Assembly (NCBI GenBank): GCA_963828405.1
Contig: CAWHEG010000020.1
Location: 1-10,523, forward strand
From: JANMJD01 sp963828405
GTDB lineage: Bacteria > Actinomycetota > Acidimicrobiia > Acidimicrobiales > Ilumatobacteraceae
DNA length: 10,523 nucleotides
Direction: 5' to 3'
Part shown: piece by piece, positions 7,524 to 10,523 of the stretch
Numbering within the stretch: position 1 is the stretch's first letter
How the letters are laid out: each line of letters opens with the position of its first letter
Translations under genes and position numbers: made by a program
The notes under the pieces: generated by a model
The model's database searches: none
The model's input: only the letters and a program-made list of their open reading frames with translations
What the model was told of the DNA's origin: nothing

Positions 7524-8362
7524 TCAGCTGAGCAAGGCTGCCGAACCGATGGCGAGGGTCAGTCCGATGGCCTGACTGCGGGAGAGACGTTCGTGAAGAA
7601 CGATCAAGGGCGAGGAGGATGGTCGTGACCGGGAAGAGATTGACGAGCGCCCCGACCACCGAGAGTTCTGGCCGTCAATGCTCGACCACAGGAACAAGTC
7701 CGTTTGCCGTCATGTCCAGTGTCTCCGGTCGAGGGCCGGCAGAGCGATGGCGTTGACCCGCAACCGGTCGGGTCGTTGACGGAGTGTGGGCGAGCAGGAG
7801 AAGGGCTGGTGGAGGCGACCCGGGCGGCGAGCAGGGGCACTGCTCCGGCGTCGTCCGGAGGTCTGCGCCAGGGAAGGTGAAGAAGAGACCGAAGCCAACG
7901 CCTGCCCCAACCGCAAGCGCTCAGGTGTCTCTTCGTGCCGCCGGCTTCGAGTCGGTGGTCGCCGCCGGCAACGAGCCAGATCGCAACGGGAGTGAGCAAC
8001 AGGCCCACCGCAACGCGCGGTCGAGACCATCCCCGGTGGCGATGCCGACGAGGGACGGGGATCGAGGCGGCGAGCACCGCGAGAGGACTGACCAGTCGAT
8101 TCGGGCCACTGGCCAGGCCGAGGTAGAGGAGAACGAGACCGCCGAGGCCGCACGTGCCACCGACCGCACCCCACCCGATGTTCGGCCGGAGTCCAGGTAC
8201 CACCGAAGAAGCTGTGACAAAGCCCACAGCGAAATGATCACCCCGACGAGATTCGAGATCAGGGTGACGGTCATGACCGGCCGTTCGGCGGGTGGCGTAG
8301 CCGCCGACGAAGTCGGCGGCACCGAAGACCGCAGCTGCGGTGAGTGCGAGCAGGGCAGGCAT
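7524..8362 (-). CDS. EamA/DMT family transporter, frameshifted
   Basis: Integral membrane carrier of the drug/metabolite transporter superfamily, about 279 residues, normally ten transmembrane helices in two EamA repeats. ATG at 8362 gives MPALLALTAAAVFGAADFVG. Readable helices follow: MTVTLISNLVGVIISLWAL, NIGWGAVGGTCGLGGLVLLY, LGLASGPNRLVSPLAVLAAS, LLLTPVAIWLVAGGDHRL, DDAGAVPLLAARVASTS, LSVVGALVNLFPVTTILLA and a last segment with VLHERLSRSQAIGLTLAIGS before AALLS at the stop 7526-7524. The ERLSRSQ motif before the last helix is typical of EamA repeats. Several indels split the frame. It converges on the phosphotransferase gene with 4 bases between stops. It lies directly after an XRE-cupin regulator, which suggests regulated export of a small molecule; the substrate is unknown. 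Confidence 0.9.
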
Positions 8363-8910
8363 GGCGGCACAGCTTCCCGTTGGATCGTGGACGGTGAGAA
8401 GGAAGGTGGCGGGTCGTCGAGTCGGGTTGCGGTACGTGTGCACTCGGTTGGCTGCGAAGGCGACCGACGCTCCCGCTTTGAGTCGCAACGTCTCCTCCCC
8501 CGACCTCGAGCTCGACCGTGCCGCTGAGAACGTAAAGCGTCTCGGCGCTTGGGTCGGAGTGGGCCTCGGACATCCGGCTGTCGCCGGGAGCGAGGAACCA
8601 GTGCCAGAGTTCCAGCGGGCCCCGACCGACGAGGAGACGAGCGGCGCTGCCGGCCGAGGTCGACCACAGCACCGGTGCCGTTGCCGGGATCGGTCTGGAC
8701 GACGGTCGCGCTACCGGTGGACGGCGCTTCCAGGAGGTCGGTGAGATGGACGCCGAACCCGTCGGCCAAGGCAAGCAGGGTGGTGAGCGAGGGGTTGGCC
8801 TCGCCCGCTTCGATCTGTGCCAGCAAGCGGCGGCTGATCCCGATTCGAACCGCAGCGTGATCGAGCGTCCACTGGCGGGCCGTCCGCAGGTTTCTCACCG
8901 CTGTGGCCAA
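8363..8910 (-). CDS. XRE family transcriptional regulator with C-terminal cupin domain
   Basis: About 182 residues. The N-terminal helix-turn-helix of the XRE/Cro type reads VRNLRTARQWTLDHAAVRIG, then ISRRLLAQIEAGEANPSL and TTLLALADGFGVHLTDLLE. The cupin part follows in two further frames: LELWHWFLAPGDSRMSEAHS, ETLYVLSGTVELEVGGG, then LRLKAGASVAFAANRVHTYR and FLLTVHDPTGS. Breaks lie near 8650 and 8490. Members of this family sense a small ligand through the cupin and usually control an adjacent transporter or enzyme gene, here the EamA gene. The start is TTG at 8910; no ATG in this frame lies close upstream. No stop is visible between the cupin and the EamA ATG in the frame they share, so the 3' boundary is approximate. 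It may bind the TGCAC repeats upstream. Confidence 0.9.
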
Positions 8911-8921
8911 GACGGGGGAGA

Positions 8922-8950
8922 TGCACTCATCAATGCACCATACTGCACTC
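8922..8950. repeat. Three TGCAC repeats, candidate operator in the divergent gap
   Basis: TGCACTC (8922-8928), TGCACCA (8934-8940) and TGCACTC (8944-8950) lie in the same direction, 12 and 10 bases apart, about one helical turn each. They sit just upstream of the XRE-cupin start and before the PaiB-like gene. This spacing suits cooperative binding of a regulator on one face of the DNA. Assignment to the XRE-cupin protein is inference. Confidence 0.45.
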
Positions 8951-8961
8951 TGTCTGATAGT

Positions 8962-8972
8962 ACGCTCAGCGT
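8962..8972. promoter_or_regulatory. Short perfect palindrome ACGCT-C-AGCGT
   Basis: Five-base arms around one base, between the TGCAC repeats and the ribosome binding site of the PaiB-like gene. It could be a second regulator site. Short palindromes of this size arise by chance in GC-rich DNA. Confidence 0.25.
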
Positions 8973-8998
8973 GCCCGCCTGAAGCGCCGAGGAGAAGT

Positions 8999-9635
8999 CG
9001 GTACGTCCCCGCCCATTTCGCTGCTGATGACGACGCCGTTCGACACCTTCTGGTCTCATCATGGGGCCGCCGACCTCGTGACCCTCACCGACCAAGGGCT
9101 GGTTGCGACCCTCCTGCCGTTCGTCTTCGACCCCGACGATGGACCACTGGGGGCACTCCTCGGCCACGTTGCCCGGAGTAACGACCAGTGGCGGCAGTCA
9201 TCTGGTGGCGAAGCTCTCGTCATCGTGCGCGGTCCTGACGCCTACGTGTCCCCCTCGTGGTACCCGAGCAAGACGGAGCACGGACGTGTCGTTCCGACGT
9301 GGAACTACACGACCGCTCACGTCTACGGCCAGGTCGAGTGGCACGACGATGCCGCTTGGGTCGAAGATCTCGTGCGGCGTTTGACGGCCAAGCACGAGGG
9401 CGCGCTGAGCAGCAAGCAGCCGTGGACGCTGGAGGACGCTCCGCGTTCGTTCATCGATGGTCAACTCTGGGCCATCGTTGGCGTGCGACTCGAGATCGTG
9501 CGGATGGAGGCCAAAGTGAAGATGAGTCAGAACCGCACGGACGCGGATGCCCAAGGCGTGGTCGCCGGCCTCGCCGCCCGGGGTGACGCGACGACCTCGG
9601 AGGCGGTTCGAATGGCGAACGCGGACCGGCTTTGA
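8999..9635 (+). CDS. PaiB-like FMN-binding negative transcriptional regulator family protein
   Basis: About 212 residues, pyridoxamine-oxidase-like split barrel. PaiB of Bacillus is linked to control of sporulation and protease genes; in actinobacteria the family is common and its role is unclear. The main frame from 9027 carries ADLVTLTDQGLVATLLPFVF, PLGALLGHVARSNDQW, the signature AYVSPSWYPSK, VVPTWNYTTAHVYGQVEW, and KMSQNRTDADAQGVVAGLAA near the C-terminus. The true N-terminus lies in another frame: RYVPAHFAADDDAVRHLLVS at about 8999-9055, matching the family's usual M-Y-[VI]-P-x-H-F opening. A shift near 9057 joins them. AGGAG at 8990-8994 fits a start next to the TAC at 9002, but the codon there is CGG, so the start codon itself appears miscalled. 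Using ATG 9027 would cut off the conserved opening. Confidence 0.92.
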
Positions 9636-9654
9636 CCCCATGTAGCTTTCGCTC

Positions 9655-10026
9655 GTGGCCGGTGATGATCCAGGTGTTCCCGTGGTCATCAACCTCGAGT
9701 CCCTCGAAGCAGAGGGTCGATCCGGGGCGATCTGGAGCCTGCCGCATGGCGGTGATCTCGACGCCAACCTGGTGCACCTCCAGGCCAACGGTGCGATCCA
9801 GCCCCACGTCAATCACGAAGTCGATGTCGTGATCTCGGTGATTGCCGGAGACGGCCGCCTGATTCTCGGTGGCGCGGCACACAGCCTGGAGAACCACGTG
9901 CTCGCACTGATACCCAAGGGGACGCGCCGGGAGATCCACGCCGGTGGCGCCGGCATGACCTACCTCAGCATCCACCGTCAACGAAACGCCTTGGGCATCA
10001 CCGCAAAGCCCAGGGTGGGGTCGTGA
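9655..10026 (+). CDS. Small single-domain cupin protein
   Basis: Intact frame of 123 residues starting at GTG 9655, 19 bases after the PaiB-like stop. The earlier ATG at 9640 is followed at once by TAG and cannot be used. The sequence shows a compact beta-barrel: VPVVINLESLEAEGRSGAIW, DLDANLVHLQANGAIQPHVN, then HEVDVVISVIAGDGRLILGG and LALIPKGTRREIHAGGAG before the final strand MTYLSIHRQR. His in QPHVNHEVD and Glu in that block are candidates for the cupin metal site, and His in REIHAG is in the second cupin motif. The enzymatic role cannot be stated; relatives are often small-molecule binding or dioxygenase-like proteins. Its stop overlaps the start of the globin gene (GTGA), so the two are probably translated together. 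Confidence 0.88.
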   Translation: MAGDDPGVPVVINLESLEAEGRSGAIWSLPHGGDLDANLVHLQANGAIQPHVNHEVDVVISVIAGDGRLILGGAAHSLENHVLALIPKGTRREIHAGGAGMTYLSIHRQRNALGITAKPRVGS

Positions 10027-10330
10027 GCGGCGGGACGCCTCCCGAGCACCGCGATCGTGGATCTCGACGACCGGGAGGAGATCGCTGCCGTTCGTCACCC
10101 GGTTCTACCGCGACATCGCACAGGACGATCGCTTCCATCACTGGTTCGAGACCATCGCCCACGTCGACTGGCGCGATGGGGAGCTTTTCGAGCGTTGGCT
10201 ATCGATCTTCGACGTGACGCTCGACGCCGGCTGGAGTGGCCCGCCTGGCCGAGACGGCCCTGCCATCGCGCCCACGGGAATCGCCTGGGCCATGGCCAAG
10301 CGCCTTGCTGGCACCGACATACGGCGCTGA
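10023..10330 (+). CDS. Group III-type truncated hemoglobin lacking its central helices
   Basis: GTG at 10023 overlaps the cupin stop. After one or two shifts (near 10050 and 10090) the protein reads TAIVDLDDREEIAA, then FVTRFYRDIAQDDRFHHWFE and TIAHVDW, the A-to-C helix part of actinobacterial group III truncated globins. The reading then passes without a break to GELFERWLSIFDVTLDAGWS, the G helix, and ends near GIAWAMAKRLAGTDIRR at TGA 10328-10330. About 40 residues that relatives carry between V-D-W and F-E-R-W are missing, including the E and F helices with the proximal His that binds heme iron. The gene spans about 102 codons against roughly 130-140 usual. It could be a real internal deletion, giving a protein unable to bind heme in the normal way, or an assembly collapse. 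Confidence 0.8.
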
Positions 10331-10334
10331 AGGC

Positions 10335-10383
10335 GTTCTTGCCGGATGTGAGCGTCGAAAACGATGCTCACATCCGGCAGAAC
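10335..10383 (+). terminator. Long GC-rich hairpin after the globin gene
   Basis: TGCCGGATGTGAGC (10340-10353) pairs perfectly with GCTCACATCCGGCA (10366-10379). Inside it GTCG pairs with CGAT (one G-U) around an AAAA loop, and outside it GTTC (10335-10338) pairs with GAAC (10380-10383) past a single T bulge. This makes about 22 pairs starting 4 bases after the globin stop. No U-run follows on either strand, as is common for actinobacterial terminators. It could also protect mRNA ends or act in both directions. Confidence 0.6.
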
Positions 10384-10523
10384 CGATGCGCAGCCGACCA
10401 GCGCCGCCATGGCCTCGATGGGAAAATCACGGTACGACCAGGTCTGGGGCGGCGGAGATCGATGCGATGCACCAGTTGGCCTGCCGGGAACGCCTCTTTG
10501 GTCCGCCGATGACGCTCAGTTAG
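10384..10523. other. Unassigned right end with ambiguous coding signal
   Basis: No gene can be assigned. On the minus strand a frame reads PPPQTWSYRDFPIEAMAALV with coding-like third positions and runs toward the hairpin, so it may be the tail of a convergent gene entering from the right. On the plus strand AEIDAMHQLACRERLFGPPM ending at TAG 10521-10523 also has GC-rich third positions. The two signals are antisense and adjacent, and I cannot choose between them. Confidence 0.3.

Noticed and set aside
7784..8527. Plus-strand open frame of 247 codons
   Set aside because: Antisense to the EamA transporter; low-complexity Arg/Gly-rich translation with no family features.
1..10523. Search for tRNA, rRNA, CRISPR repeats, insertion sequence ends, toxin-antitoxin or phage genes
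   Set aside because: No cloverleaf, regularly spaced long repeats, transposase motifs or terminal inverted repeats were seen by eye.

Overview
The window is high-GC, gene-dense DNA. TTG and GTG starts are used alongside ATG, and stop/start overlaps (GTGA, ATGA, TGATG, TTGA) are frequent. The family mix is typical of actinobacteria: an F420-type LLM oxidoreductase, a KstR2-like TetR repressor, split MaoC hydratases and an APH-type 'phosphotransferase family' protein. I infer an actinobacterium, possibly an acidimicrobial or mycobacterial relative, but no marker gene here fixes the taxon. I see no rRNA, tRNA, CRISPR array or mobile element.

Almost every gene changes reading frame one or more times while family motifs continue in order on both sides of each break. 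Shifts occur in unrelated genes across the whole window, one at a mononucleotide run, and gene lengths stay near family norms. This looks more like indel errors in a long-read or low-coverage assembly than general gene decay. Gene spans below therefore run from the supported start to the supported stop across the shifts.

Left half (about 56-5277, minus strand): a catabolic operon read from right to left. The order is a PaaA-like diiron protein, a MaoC N-type hot-dog subunit, a MaoC dehydratase, an enoyl-CoA hydratase, a PaaK-like acyl/aryl-CoA ligase, a small unknown protein, a TetR regulator and a two-domain EthD protein. A good sigma70-type promoter (TTGACA, 17 bp, CATACT) lies just upstream. 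Together the genes could activate an acid to its CoA thioester, oxygenate it, hydrate it and pass it to beta-oxidation-like steps. The substrate is unknown.

Middle (5394-7519, plus strand): divergent from that operon, an LLM-class flavin/F420 oxidoreductase (TIGR03857-like) overlaps the start of an APH-fold phosphotransferase. They may belong to the same catabolic regulon.

Right half: a minus-strand pair (an XRE-cupin regulator, then an EamA/DMT transporter; 8910 down to 7524) converges on the phosphotransferase. It diverges from a plus-strand series made of a PaiB-like FMN-binding protein, a small cupin and a group III-type truncated globin that lacks its middle. A long GC-rich hairpin closes that series. 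The last 140 bases hold only ambiguous coding signal.
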